Positions 1 to 6,830 of a stretch of DNA of 18,911 nt are shown piece after piece; positions within the stretch are counted from its first letter, which is position 1, and every line of letters starts with the position of its first letter. The notes under the pieces were generated by a model. The model saw only the letters and a list, made by a program, of their open reading frames with translations, was not told the origin of the DNA and did no database searches. The stretch is from NCBI GenBank assembly GCA_026706505.1, contig JAPOYQ010000912.1, positions 1 through 18,911 of the forward strand, given 5' to 3'. Position numbers and translations under genes: made by a program. Origin of the DNA: Gemmatimonadota bacterium (GTDB lineage: Bacteria > Latescibacterota > UBA2968 > UBA8231).

Positions 1-861
1 AGCGATAATCTGCGGCTGTTGTCCATCGGCGCGCATCCGGCCGCCATCTTCGACCAGTCGGGCGGCACCATGGCCCATCACGTCACTCGTGGCGACTGGG
101 TCGGCTGCGTGGTGCTCACGCACGGAGCGAGGGTCCACGACAAGGTGATCAGCGACGAGATGTTCCACCGGGCAGAAGTCCCGCAAGCCGACCAACTAAC
201 GGCGCTAATGGCCGAGCGCGCCGACGTCAAGGCCGACGAGGTGCGGCGGGCCTGTGCCCTGCTCGGCGTCGAGGAAATCCACTTTTTTGGAGCCGACGAC
301 GCCGTGTTGCGAGTTACCGAGGAGGCTGTGCGCCGCCTTGCGCGGCTGGTGCGCCAACTGCGGCCGGATGTGGTGCTGACCCACTTTCCCAAGGAGGGCG
401 ACGGGTTGACCAACGCCCATGCCGTCTGTGGTCAAATCGTCCTCCACGCGCTTGCGCTGGCCTACGGGGTGGATCCCGGCGACAGTCGTCCGCCGCATCG
501 AGTCGCCCAAGTTTTCTATTTCGGCACCGGGGCTGCGTCAGTTCCGCGCAGTGTGTGGGATTCGGAGGGCGGCTACTACAACGACGTCTTTATCGACATT
601 ACCGATGTAGTCGACAAGAAGCTGGCAGCGCTAGATTGCCTAGAAAGCCAAGGCTATGGCGGGGCGTATGCGCGCAAGCGGATTGAGACCAGCGACGGAG
701 CCTTTGGCACAGCCGCCGGGTGCGCTTATGCCGAAGGCTTTATCAAAGCCAACGCCGAGACCCATTACTACCTGCCGCTGACCGAACACGCCATAAAGCA
801 AGCGCGGATGTCGGATCACGAGCACATCGTCATACAGTCGTTCAAGATCCAGACCGATTGA
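1..861 (+). CDS. PIG-L family deacetylase-like protein (5' end outside window)
   Basis: PIG-L/LmbE-family proteins are zinc-dependent N-deacetylases acting on GlcNAc-type or similar amide substrates. The reading frame is open to the left edge (first codons S-D-N-L-R-L before LSIGAHP), so the true start lies upstream. Counting from the TTG at position 19, seen features are the family strand plus His6 motif (IGAHP), a GG turn near residue 16, an RPDVVLTHFP segment (116-124), a second His in TNAHAVCG (His134), and an FIDITDVVDKK segment near 191 that matches the conserved C-terminal part. The usual AHPDD reads AHPAA: both aspartates, one the general base and one a zinc ligand in characterised members, are alanine; a nearby Asp (residue 12) might partly replace them. 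It ends three bases before the stop codon of the convergent protease gene. Family membership is confident; activity and substrate are unknown. Confidence 0.85.
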   Translation, partial: SDNLRLLSIGAHPAAIFDQSGGTMAHHVTRGDWVGCVVLTHGARVHDKVISDEMFHRAEVPQADQLTALMAERADVKADEVRRACALLGVEEIHFFGADDAVLRVTEEAVRRLARLVRQLRPDVVLTHFPKEGDGLTNAHAVCGQIVLHALALAYGVDPGDSRPPHRVAQVFYFGTGAASVPRSVWDSEGGYYNDVFIDITDVVDKKLAALDCLESQGYGGAYARKRIETSDGAFGTAAGCAYAEGFIKANAETHYYLPLTEHAIKQARMSDHEHIVIQSFKIQTD

Positions 862-864
862 TCC

Positions 865-2058
865 TTACTCCATTCCAGCCAGTCGCTCCGCCAAGTCCTC
901 CTGCGTCGTCCCAATGTCGAGGGAGCCAATATCCCGTCCGTCCAAGTTGTTGGCTAATCCGCTCGGATCGGAGGGAGCTGTTGGCTTGGCCACTACGCCC
1001 ACATCGTCGAGCAATTCGTGAATTTTGTCGGCGCGGATGCCGAACCCCAAGGCAGCTTGTGAGATGCGCGCAGGGGCACCGCCTATGCTGAGCACCACAT
1101 TCTCAATACCCGCGTTGTTGATGGCTACCACTTGACCCGAATCGTCGAAAATGGGGCTGCCGCTGGTGCCGCCGGACAGGTCGAGGTTGTGCTGGACGAC
1201 GTAGGAGTCGGACGCGGTGTACATTTCGCCTCGGAAGGGCGGGCGCAAGGCACTGATCGTGCCATTCTTAAAGGTGCCAATCGGGAAGAGACGAGACAGC
1301 TCGCCGCCCTGGAGTTCGCCGGGAAATCCCAACGTCGCGATCGGGGCACCAACTCGCAAGCGATAAACCGCATTGCTCGTCGCCAAGCGGGCGCGCCGCC
1401 CAATGAAGCCTTCGGAGATGTGCAGCGTACCCACGTCGGGCGAACTCAGATCCTCGGGATCCCATTGCGGGTGCGACCAATAAGACCCAATGAAGAAATA
1501 ATTTCCTTGGTACGAGAGATCGGTCGTCAGGTTTTGCACCACGATCCACGTCCCCTGTAGATCGGTTCCATACCTGTTGTTGAATACCGCTACTTGACCG
1601 TCCAATTCAACCAGTCCATCTATGATGTGCCCATTGGTAACAAGCGTACCGCTTTCCACGGCAAAGCTGGTGCCGATGAATGTAATAGTCCAATCCTCTA
1701 TGTTTCCGTTGTACACCCCGTGGAGCACGGCGTACACGGAGTACTGCAAAGAATGGACGATCCCGCTCCAATCCCCAATTTGACCTTCCAACTCCTCCAC
1801 GCGCTCTTGTAGATCCTCAAATTCCGACCGCGTAATACTCGTCTGGTTCAGCTTGGCCCGGACTTGGCCGATCTCCTCGGCATTGTCCGCCGTCACCCCG
1901 AGGGCATCGAGCCGCGCCAATAAGCTCAGCCGGTCCTCCTCTTGGGCGGCTTCAACTTCGGAAAGACGCTGCTCTAATTCATCCACTCGCTCCGCGAGCG
2001 GATTATCCCCGCAGGCGAAAAAAACCGCGCTTAGCATGACAAAGAAAAACAGACGCAT
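865..2058 (-). CDS. Trypsin-fold serine protease lipoprotein with N-terminal coiled coil
   Basis: This 397-residue protein starts with a short hydrophobic signal ending in VFFAC (Cys16), a plausible though imperfect lipobox. Residues about 20-100 are rich in heptad-like Leu/Glu/Arg and look like a coiled coil, suggesting oligomerisation or a stalk holding the protease off the membrane. The protease domain (about 105-355) shows a trypsin-like triad in order: His144 in TNGHII, Asp208 in SSPDVGTL, and Ser299 in GGTSGSPIF. No PDZ domain follows; about 40 residues of Ser/Asp/Gly-rich tail end the protein. An AAAGGA Shine-Dalgarno (minus strand, about 2065-2071) lies a few bases before the ATG. A divergent promoter with a consensus TTGACA box drives it. 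The target is unknown; HtrA-like envelope quality control is possible, but the missing PDZ and the lipoprotein stalk argue for a distinct role. Confidence 0.85.
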   Translation of the reverse strand: MRLFFFVMLSAVFFACGDNPLAERVDELEQRLSEVEAAQEEDRLSLLARLDALGVTADNAEEIGQVRAKLNQTSITRSEFEDLQERVEELEGQIGDWSGIVHSLQYSVYAVLHGVYNGNIEDWTITFIGTSFAVESGTLVTNGHIIDGLVELDGQVAVFNNRYGTDLQGTWIVVQNLTTDLSYQGNYFFIGSYWSHPQWDPEDLSSPDVGTLHISEGFIGRRARLATSNAVYRLRVGAPIATLGFPGELQGGELSRLFPIGTFKNGTISALRPPFRGEMYTASDSYVVQHNLDLSGGTSGSPIFDDSGQVVAINNAGIENVVLSIGGAPARISQAALGFGIRADKIHELLDDVGVVAKPTAPSDPSGLANNLDGRDIGSLDIGTTQEDLAERLAGME

Positions 2059-2088
2059 AGAATATCCTTTCGGGATTGGTGCATTGCT

Positions 2089-2117
2089 TGCATATGCACC
2101 TAAACGTAGTTTGTCAA
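2089..2117 (-). promoter_or_regulatory. Sigma70-type promoter for the protease gene
   Basis: On the minus strand TTGACA (2117-2112) is followed after 17 bases by TATGCA (2094-2089), about 30 bases before the ATG at 2058. The -35 box is a perfect consensus and the -10 is moderate. The -35 overlaps that of the rightward promoter, so the two probably compete. Confidence 0.55.
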
Positions 2118-2138
2118 CCGCACGAGCCGTGCGATAAT
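2111..2138 (+). promoter_or_regulatory. Sigma70-type promoter for the ABC importer operon
   Basis: TTGTCA (2111-2116) and GATAAT (2133-2138) are separated by 16 bases and lie about 40 bases before the ATG of the binding-protein gene. Both boxes differ from consensus by one base. The -35 bases are shared with the opposing promoter of the protease gene. Confidence 0.55.
2119..2133. promoter_or_regulatory. Palindrome in promoter spacer, candidate operator
   Basis: CGCACG-AGC-CGTGCG is a perfect inverted repeat with 6-base arms and a 3-base centre, located between the -35 and -10 boxes of the rightward promoter. A dimeric repressor bound here would block the importer promoter and probably the leftward one. 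Such a palindrome can occur by chance; its position is the main support. No regulator gene is in the window. Confidence 0.35.
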
Positions 2139-2179
2139 GACCAATTCTATTTTTGTGAACAAGGCCCTATACCCCTTTC

Positions 2180-3433
2180 ATGCCATTAGTCCTTGCGCTC
2201 CTCCTCGTCCTTTCGTCCTGTAGCCCTGAGCCGCGCCAAGACGCCACCGTCACCCTCGAGTTCTGGACCATTGCCCTCGGCGATGCATTCGCCGACTACA
2301 TCTTGGGCATGATCGACGAGTACGAGCAGGCACATCCCGGCGTAAAGGTTAAGTGGGTCGATGTCAGTGGCGGCGAAGTCGCCGAGAAGTTCCTCGCCGC
2401 CTTGGTCGGCGACGCGCCCCCAGACTTGGCTAACATCTACGACCTGCCCCGCTTTCTGCAATACGACATCCTCGTCAACATGGACGAAGCGGTCGCACCC
2501 GCCGAAAAGGCCAAACGGCTCGAAAACTTCTGGCGCGGCGTCGGCTACTTCCAAGGCAGCAACTACGCCATCCCCTGGTACGTCGGCGTCACCATGCTCT
2601 GGTACAACAAAGACCTTTTCGCCCAAGCCGGCCTCGATCCCGAGCGCCCGCCCGCCACCATCGACGAGATGCTCGCCATGGGTCGCCAAATCCGCGAGCG
2701 CACCGGCAAATACGGCATCTCTTGGCGGCTGCATCCCTCGCTCGTGGCTCCACCTTGGGCCCTGTTACGCCTAGACGGTTTCTGGCCGCTCTTCGTTCCC
2801 AACGCCCGCCGCACCCGCATCAACCACCCCGAGGCCAAGGCCATCTTCCAGCAGTGGATCGACGCCTATCAACAGGAGATCGTGCCGCCCGAGGCCCTCG
2901 CCGCCTCCCACCGCGACGAAGTCAATTGGTTCATTGAGGGCCGTGCGGCCATGTTGCCCTTTTCCGGCGGCTGGATCACCCGCTACTTCGACGACTCTTT
3001 TGCCAAAAAGGCGATGCCAGCACCCATGCCGCGCGGCCGCCTCGGCCAAGTGCCGGCCACCAGCCAAGTCTTGGTCGTGCCTAAAGCCTCGCCCCACGTA
3101 GAGCAAGCCGTTGACTTCGGGCTGTTTGTCACTAACGACGCCAACCAACTCGAATTCTGCCGCCGCGTCGCCATCTTGCCCTCGACCGTGGACGCAGCCG
3201 CCGACCCCTATTTCCGCCGCCCACCCGCCACGCTGGCCGACGCCGCCAACCAACTTTCCGCAGCCGACATCGCCCACTCCTTTGTCATGGCCCCGCCCGA
3301 CGTCAAGGGCTGGAGCCGGATGGAGGACATCCTCCACGAGGAATTCGCCAAGGCATTGGCCGGCCAGCAGAGCGCGGACGCGGCCCTGCGCCGCATCGAA
3401 TCCAAGTGGAACCACCTGTCGCGCTTCCATTGA
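2180..3433 (+). CDS. Carbohydrate-type ABC transporter substrate-binding lipoprotein
   Basis: This 417-residue protein is of normal length for the family-1 extracellular solute-binding proteins that deliver sugars or related polyols to ABC importers. A short signal ends in the lipobox LSSC (Cys14). The mature part shows the typical order: LEFWTIALGD strand, then PGVKVKWVDV, PPDLANIYDL, and later PWYVGVTMLWYNKDLF (about 132-148), the hallmark of sugar-binding proteins. The start is fixed by an in-frame TGA at 2156 with no other start codon after it; the ribosome site is weak (AAGG at 2161). The signal's n-region has no Lys or Arg, which is unusual. The next gene follows closely and both permeases lie downstream, so the three form one operon. 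The substrate cannot be named from sequence. Confidence 0.92.
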   Translation: MPLVLALLLVLSSCSPEPRQDATVTLEFWTIALGDAFADYILGMIDEYEQAHPGVKVKWVDVSGGEVAEKFLAALVGDAPPDLANIYDLPRFLQYDILVNMDEAVAPAEKAKRLENFWRGVGYFQGSNYAIPWYVGVTMLWYNKDLFAQAGLDPERPPATIDEMLAMGRQIRERTGKYGISWRLHPSLVAPPWALLRLDGFWPLFVPNARRTRINHPEAKAIFQQWIDAYQQEIVPPEALAASHRDEVNWFIEGRAAMLPFSGGWITRYFDDSFAKKAMPAPMPRGRLGQVPATSQVLVVPKASPHVEQAVDFGLFVTNDANQLEFCRRVAILPSTVDAAADPYFRRPPATLADAANQLSAADIAHSFVMAPPDVKGWSRMEDILHEEFAKALAGQQSADAALRRIESKWNHLSRFH

Positions 3434-3444
3434 GACCAAACGCT

Positions 3445-4380
3445 ATGTACGGACGCTACGCACCTTACTTTTTCGTCGCCCCCGGGCTGTTGCTCCTAGT
3501 CGTGTTCTTCGCCTATCCCTTGCTCGACACGCTCTATCTCAGCCTGCACCGCTACAACATCTTCTCGCCGCCGACCTTCGTCGGCCTCGACAATTTTCGC
3601 CGCGCTTGGGGCGACGAGCTGTTCTGGCGGGTCTTAGCCAATACCCTGCTCTACGCGATCATCGTCGTGCCCGCGCTCGTCGTGCTGTCGTTTTTCATGG
3701 CGCTCCTACTCGACAACTCCCTGCGGCTGATCAAGGTGTTCCGCACCCTGTACTACATTCCGGTCGTCACCTCCATCGTCGTCGCTGGCATCGTCTGGAA
3801 GTGGCTGTACAATGCCGACGGCCTGCTCAACGCCTTCCTCAAGGGGCTGGGCGTCAGCGGCCCGTCGTGGCTGGCCGATGTGCGCGGCGTCCCCGAGGCG
3901 TTCTTGGGCCTGTTGGGCGTGGAGACCCAAGCCGCGTGGCTGACCGAGCCGGCGATTGCCCTGTTTGCCGTGGCCATGGTCACCGTGTGGAAGGCCGCGC
4001 CGTACTACATGATCATCTATCTGGCTGGCTTGCAGGGCATCCCAGCCCAGCTCAAAGAAGCCGCCCGCGTCGATGGCGCTGGTTGGTGGCAGGTCGTGCG
4101 CCACGTCATCATCCCGACCATCAAGCCCTACACGCTCGTGGTCTCCATCATCGCCACCATCGCCGCCTTGCGCACCTTTGGCGAAGTGTACGTGATGACC
4201 GGCGGCGGCCCCTTCCACCGCACCAACCTATTGGCCTATTACATCTACACGCTCGGGTTCAAATACCTCGAAGTGGGGTACGCCGCGGCCGTCTCGCTCT
4301 GCTTGCTGGTCGTCATATTGATCTTTGCCCTGCTCAACTTTCGCATTGCCGGAGGCGACAATACCGGGGGCGGGGTGTAA
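3445..4380 (+). CDS. ABC sugar transporter permease, MalF/UgpA type
   Basis: The protein has 311 residues and about six transmembrane segments, beginning with APYFFVAPGLLLLVVFFAYP, the usual N-terminus of these permeases. The cytoplasmic EAA loop that contacts the ATPase is clear at residues 205-224 (EAARVDGAG, ending IIPTIKP). Another family hallmark is MTGGGPFHRTN near the C-terminus. I prefer the ATG at 3445; an in-frame GTG at 3406 would add 13 residues and overlap the binding-protein gene. Its TAA stop overlaps the ATG of the second permease (TAATG), so translation is probably coupled. Confidence 0.92.
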   Translation: MYGRYAPYFFVAPGLLLLVVFFAYPLLDTLYLSLHRYNIFSPPTFVGLDNFRRAWGDELFWRVLANTLLYAIIVVPALVVLSFFMALLLDNSLRLIKVFRTLYYIPVVTSIVVAGIVWKWLYNADGLLNAFLKGLGVSGPSWLADVRGVPEAFLGLLGVETQAAWLTEPAIALFAVAMVTVWKAAPYYMIIYLAGLQGIPAQLKEAARVDGAGWWQVVRHVIIPTIKPYTLVVSIIATIAALRTFGEVYVMTGGGPFHRTNLLAYYIYTLGFKYLEVGYAAAVSLCLLVVILIFALLNFRIAGGDNTGGGV

Positions 4381-5195
4381 TGATCAAGCGCATTCTGCTC
4401 TACGCGATCTTGTGTGCGGTCGGCGCGGTCTTGCTAGCCCCCTTCGCTTGGCTGCTATCCACCGCGCTCAAAGCCGAGTCGGCCGATCTGTTCGCCCATC
4501 CGCCGCAGTGGATTCCCGACCCCATCGTCTGGGGCAACTTCGCCAAGGCGTGGAACATCCTTCCGTTTATGCGCTACCTCTTCAATACCTTCTACATTGC
4601 CATCGCCACGGTCCTGCTCAACTTGACGTGCTGCTCGCTGGCTGGCTATGCCCTCGCCCGCATGAATTTCCGTGGACGCCAAGCCATTTTCTACTGCATA
4701 CTGGCCACGACCATGGTACCGTTCCAAGTCCTCTTAATCCCGCTCTTCATCGTCACCTTGAAGCTCGGCCTCGTGGATTCGTACGCCGGCGTCATCCTGC
4801 CGGTGGCGGTCAACGCCTTTGGCATTTTCCTCTTGCGCCAAGCCTTCACCACCATTCCCTCCGACTTAGAAGACGCCGCGCGCATCGACGGCTGCGGCCC
4901 GTGGACCATCTATGCGCGCATTATGATGCCCCTCGTCAAACCAGCCCTCGCCGCGCAGGCAGCGTTCACATTTGTAGCCCAGTGGAACGACTTCCTGTGG
5001 CCGCTGGTGGTGCTCAAAAGCCGCGAGCTGTACACCCTGCAATTGGGGCTGGCCAGCCTCCAAGGCGTCTTCGGCGTCAACTGGCGCTACATTTCAGCGG
5101 CCTCGATCATCGCCTTGGTGCCGACAGTGCTGTTCTTCCTCTTCACCCAGCGGTTTTTCACGCAGGGGCTGACGGCTGGTGCTGTGAAGGAATAG
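4380..5195 (+). CDS. ABC sugar transporter permease, MalG/UgpE type
   Basis: This 271-residue inner-membrane permease has about six helices and is the usual partner of the preceding one. The start ATG overlaps the upstream stop codon. The EAA loop is at residues 165-184 (EDAARIDGCG, ending MMPLVKPAL), followed by QWNDFLWPLV and the terminal motif QGLTAGAVKE, all typical. No ATP-binding subunit follows, so the importer probably borrows a MsmX/UgpC-like ATPase encoded elsewhere. A defence island of different base composition begins just after its stop codon, and this stop lies in the left copy of a 9-base direct repeat. Confidence 0.92.
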   Translation: MIKRILLYAILCAVGAVLLAPFAWLLSTALKAESADLFAHPPQWIPDPIVWGNFAKAWNILPFMRYLFNTFYIAIATVLLNLTCCSLAGYALARMNFRGRQAIFYCILATTMVPFQVLLIPLFIVTLKLGLVDSYAGVILPVAVNAFGIFLLRQAFTTIPSDLEDAARIDGCGPWTIYARIMMPLVKPALAAQAAFTFVAQWNDFLWPLVVLKSRELYTLQLGLASLQGVFGVNWRYISAASIIALVPTVLFFLFTQRFFTQGLTAGAVKE

Positions 5196-5199
5196 CAGT
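5191..5199 (+). repeat. Left copy of direct repeat flanking the defence island
   Basis: AATAGCAGT here recurs at 9707-9715. Similarity extends leftward with a two-base gap (GAAGGA here, GAGGGA at the right copy). The copies bracket the lower-GC toxin/Argonaute block, so this could be an insertion-site duplication; chance is not excluded for nine bases. Confidence 0.35.
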
Positions 5200-5300
5200 G
5201 CTGTTGAAGCCTACTGGCCTGGAGAACGGATTGCACGAATCGGGCTTATAGGGGAAATTGTGGGAATGCTGGAGGCATTGAGGAACGGGAAGGAAAATCA

Positions 5301-5624
5301 GTGAAAAAACAAGCGCTTGATCAGAAGACCCTAGATGACATCATACGGCGCGTCGTAGAGGTCGCACAGCCGGAGCGGATTATTCTCTTCGGCTCCGCCG
5401 CCCGAGGCGACATGACGCGGAACAGCGACGTAGACCTCCTCATCATCAAGGAAGGCGGCGATGCGAATCTCAGGGCCCAGATTTACGAGAAGATGTACGG
5501 CGTGCGCGTCGCGGTTGATGCGATTCTGGTCTCGCCGGCGGATGTAGAGCGCTACAAGGATAGCCATGCGTTGGTCATCAAGCCGGCACTACAAGAGGGA
5601 AAAGTGGTGTATGAATCCGCCTGA
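5301..5624 (+). CDS. mntA: Minimal nucleotidyltransferase antitoxin (MntA-like)
   Basis: This 107-residue MNT-fold protein shows the polymerase-beta signature GS-X10-DXD: Gly31-Ser32 in LFGSAARGD, Asp43 and Asp45 in SDVDLLII, with a third acidic residue at Asp73 (VAVDAILV). In characterised pairs the MNT protein neutralises its HEPN partner, in some cases by transferring AMP groups to it. The start is a GTG preceded by AAGGA (5290-5294) at six bases. It overlaps the HEPN gene by 14 bases, the normal arrangement for this toxin-antitoxin type. It is the first gene of the lower-GC block. The family call is firm; the antitoxin role follows from the pairing. Confidence 0.88.
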   Translation: MKKQALDQKTLDDIIRRVVEVAQPERIILFGSAARGDMTRNSDVDLLIIKEGGDANLRAQIYEKMYGVRVAVDAILVSPADVERYKDSHALVIKPALQEGKVVYESA

Positions 5625-6042
5625 ACGTTTTCCGCCGGATGATCCACGCGAATGGCTGAATCGCGCCAGAAGCAGTTTCGCGATGGCGAAGAATCGCGTT
5701 CCCGATGCCTACTTGGAAGACCTGTGCTTCGGGGCGCAGCAGGCCGCCGAGAAAGCTATCAAAGCCGTGATGATCTCGCGCAATATCGACTTCCCCTATG
5801 TACACGACTTGGCCCTTTTGCTGTCGATACTCGAAGAAGATGGAGAGAATGTCCCGGATGAGGTTCGTCGCGCTACGAGACTCACTCCCTATGCCGTAGA
5901 CACACGCTATCCAAGCGTCGAACAGCCTATGTCCGAACAGGACTACCGAGATGCGATAGAGATCGCCAAAGCCGTAATCCAGTGGGCGGCTAACCGGCTG
6001 TCCCCAAAGCTTGGGAATAGTCAACCGGATGACGACTTCTAA
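5611..6042 (+). CDS. hepT: HEPN-domain toxin (HepT-like)
   Basis: The 143-residue protein matches the HEPN family: LCFGAQQAAEKAIKAVMI (38-55), then SRNIDFPYVHDL (56-67), and VDTRYP (96-101). HEPN toxins are RNases or other nucleic-acid-directed toxins whose active site is an R-X4-6-H motif. Here Arg57 and His65 are separated by seven residues, slightly more than the canonical spacing. The ATG at 5611 gives a normal HEPN N-terminus and overlaps the antitoxin gene. It overlaps the following kinase gene by 14 bases as well, so all are probably co-transcribed. Confidence 0.87.
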   Translation: MNPPERFPPDDPREWLNRARSSFAMAKNRVPDAYLEDLCFGAQQAAEKAIKAVMISRNIDFPYVHDLALLLSILEEDGENVPDEVRRATRLTPYAVDTRYPSVEQPMSEQDYRDAIEIAKAVIQWAANRLSPKLGNSQPDDDF

Positions 6043-6553
6043 AAGGATACTGATCATTGCCGGACCAAATGGTGCGGGCAAGACGACGTTTGCTACCGAA
6101 TTTCTACCGCACGAAGCGAACTGCCCCACCTTTATAAACGCGGATCTCATCGCTTCAGGGCTGAGTCCGTTTAGACCGGATTTGGTCGAAGTCCGCGCCG
6201 GCAGGTTGATGCTGAACATGATTCACGATTACGTGAGGAGAGGCGAGAGCTTCGCTTTCGAGACCACCCTAAGCGGACGCGGCTATGCACGTTTGATTCC
6301 TCGGTGGCAGAAACAGGGCTACTGGATAAAGCTCTTCTTCCTGCGATTGCCGACTCTGGAAATGGCTATCACCCGTATCAGGCAGCGGATACAGGAGGGA
6401 GGTCATAACGTACCGGAGCCGGTTATTCGTCGCCGATTTCATGCTGGGTGGCGCAATTTCGAGACTATCTACCGGGATTTGGTAGATGAATGGGCAGTGT
6501 ATGACAACTCGGGGAAGATCCCAGTGTTGTTGGCAGAGGAGAGTAAGCTATGA
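6029..6553 (+). CDS. Zeta-toxin-like P-loop kinase
   Basis: This 174-residue single-domain ATPase resembles the zeta toxin / COG4185 group. Walker A is GPNGAGKTT (12-20), followed by FINADLIASGL (36-45), FAFETTLSG (75-83), a membrane-like strand WIKLFFLRLP, and the Arg-rich lid RIRQRIQEGG with RRRFHAGW after it. Zeta toxins phosphorylate UDP-N-acetylglucosamine and so block wall synthesis; many COG4185 relatives are uncharacterised, so that substrate is only inferred. The ATG at 6029 lies inside the HEPN gene end; an in-frame TTG at 6011 is less likely. The stop overlaps the start of the small downstream gene (ATGA), as in a toxin-antitoxin pair. Confidence 0.82.
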   Translation: MTTSKRILIIAGPNGAGKTTFATEFLPHEANCPTFINADLIASGLSPFRPDLVEVRAGRLMLNMIHDYVRRGESFAFETTLSGRGYARLIPRWQKQGYWIKLFFLRLPTLEMAITRIRQRIQEGGHNVPEPVIRRRFHAGWRNFETIYRDLVDEWAVYDNSGKIPVLLAEESKL

Positions 6554-6765
6554 CTACTCATAAACAGGAACATCAAGGAACGACAGAGAAACAACGCGAT
6601 CTTGACTTTGTCGGCGCAGAGGCTGCCATGCACCGAGCAGCAAAACGCGCCCGTCGTCGGGCTATGGAAACCATCGGCGCGGTGGCTGTGTTCAGGGACG
6701 GAAAAGTTGTCTGGGAGAAAGCTGATGGGACATTCGACGAAGGCTTTGAATTAGACGACTTATGA
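6550..6765 (+). CDS. Small protein, probable antitoxin partner of the zeta-like kinase
   Basis: It encodes 71 residues: a charged N-terminus, a helix rich in Ala/Arg (about 22-41, AAKRARRRA), a short strand pair AVAVFRDGKVVWEKADG (45-60), and an acidic end (FELDDL). It starts within the kinase stop codon (ATGA overlap). Small Arg/Ala-rich proteins of this form commonly follow COG4185 kinases, which suggests an antitoxin or regulatory partner. It is unrelated to the classical epsilon antitoxin as far as I can see. Function is inferred from position. Confidence 0.7.
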   Translation: MTTHKQEHQGTTEKQRDLDFVGAEAAMHRAAKRARRRAMETIGAVAVFRDGKVVWEKADGTFDEGFELDDL

Positions 6766-6830
6766 GTGGGAGAGTGATGCAGTGAAGCTTGAGGAGTTGA
6801 TCTGATGTGCCGGGTTTTGGTGGAACTGAT

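Noticed and set aside
2186..3439. Long open frames on the minus strand inside the binding-protein gene
   Set aside because: They are by-products of high-GC codon use; proteins are low-complexity and the plus-strand gene is clear.
3406..3444. GTG start for the first permease
   Set aside because: It would add 13 residues unlike the usual N-terminus and overlap the upstream gene; the ATG at 3445 begins the standard permease pattern.
3111..4379. Extended upstream open frame in the register of the second permease
   Set aside because: The upstream part is Arg/Pro-rich shadow sequence of the first two genes; the true start overlaps the TAATG at 4378-4382.
5204..5250. Promoter for the toxin-antitoxin operon (TTGAAG or TTGCAC boxes)
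   Set aside because: No -10 box at an acceptable distance; the real promoter was not identified.
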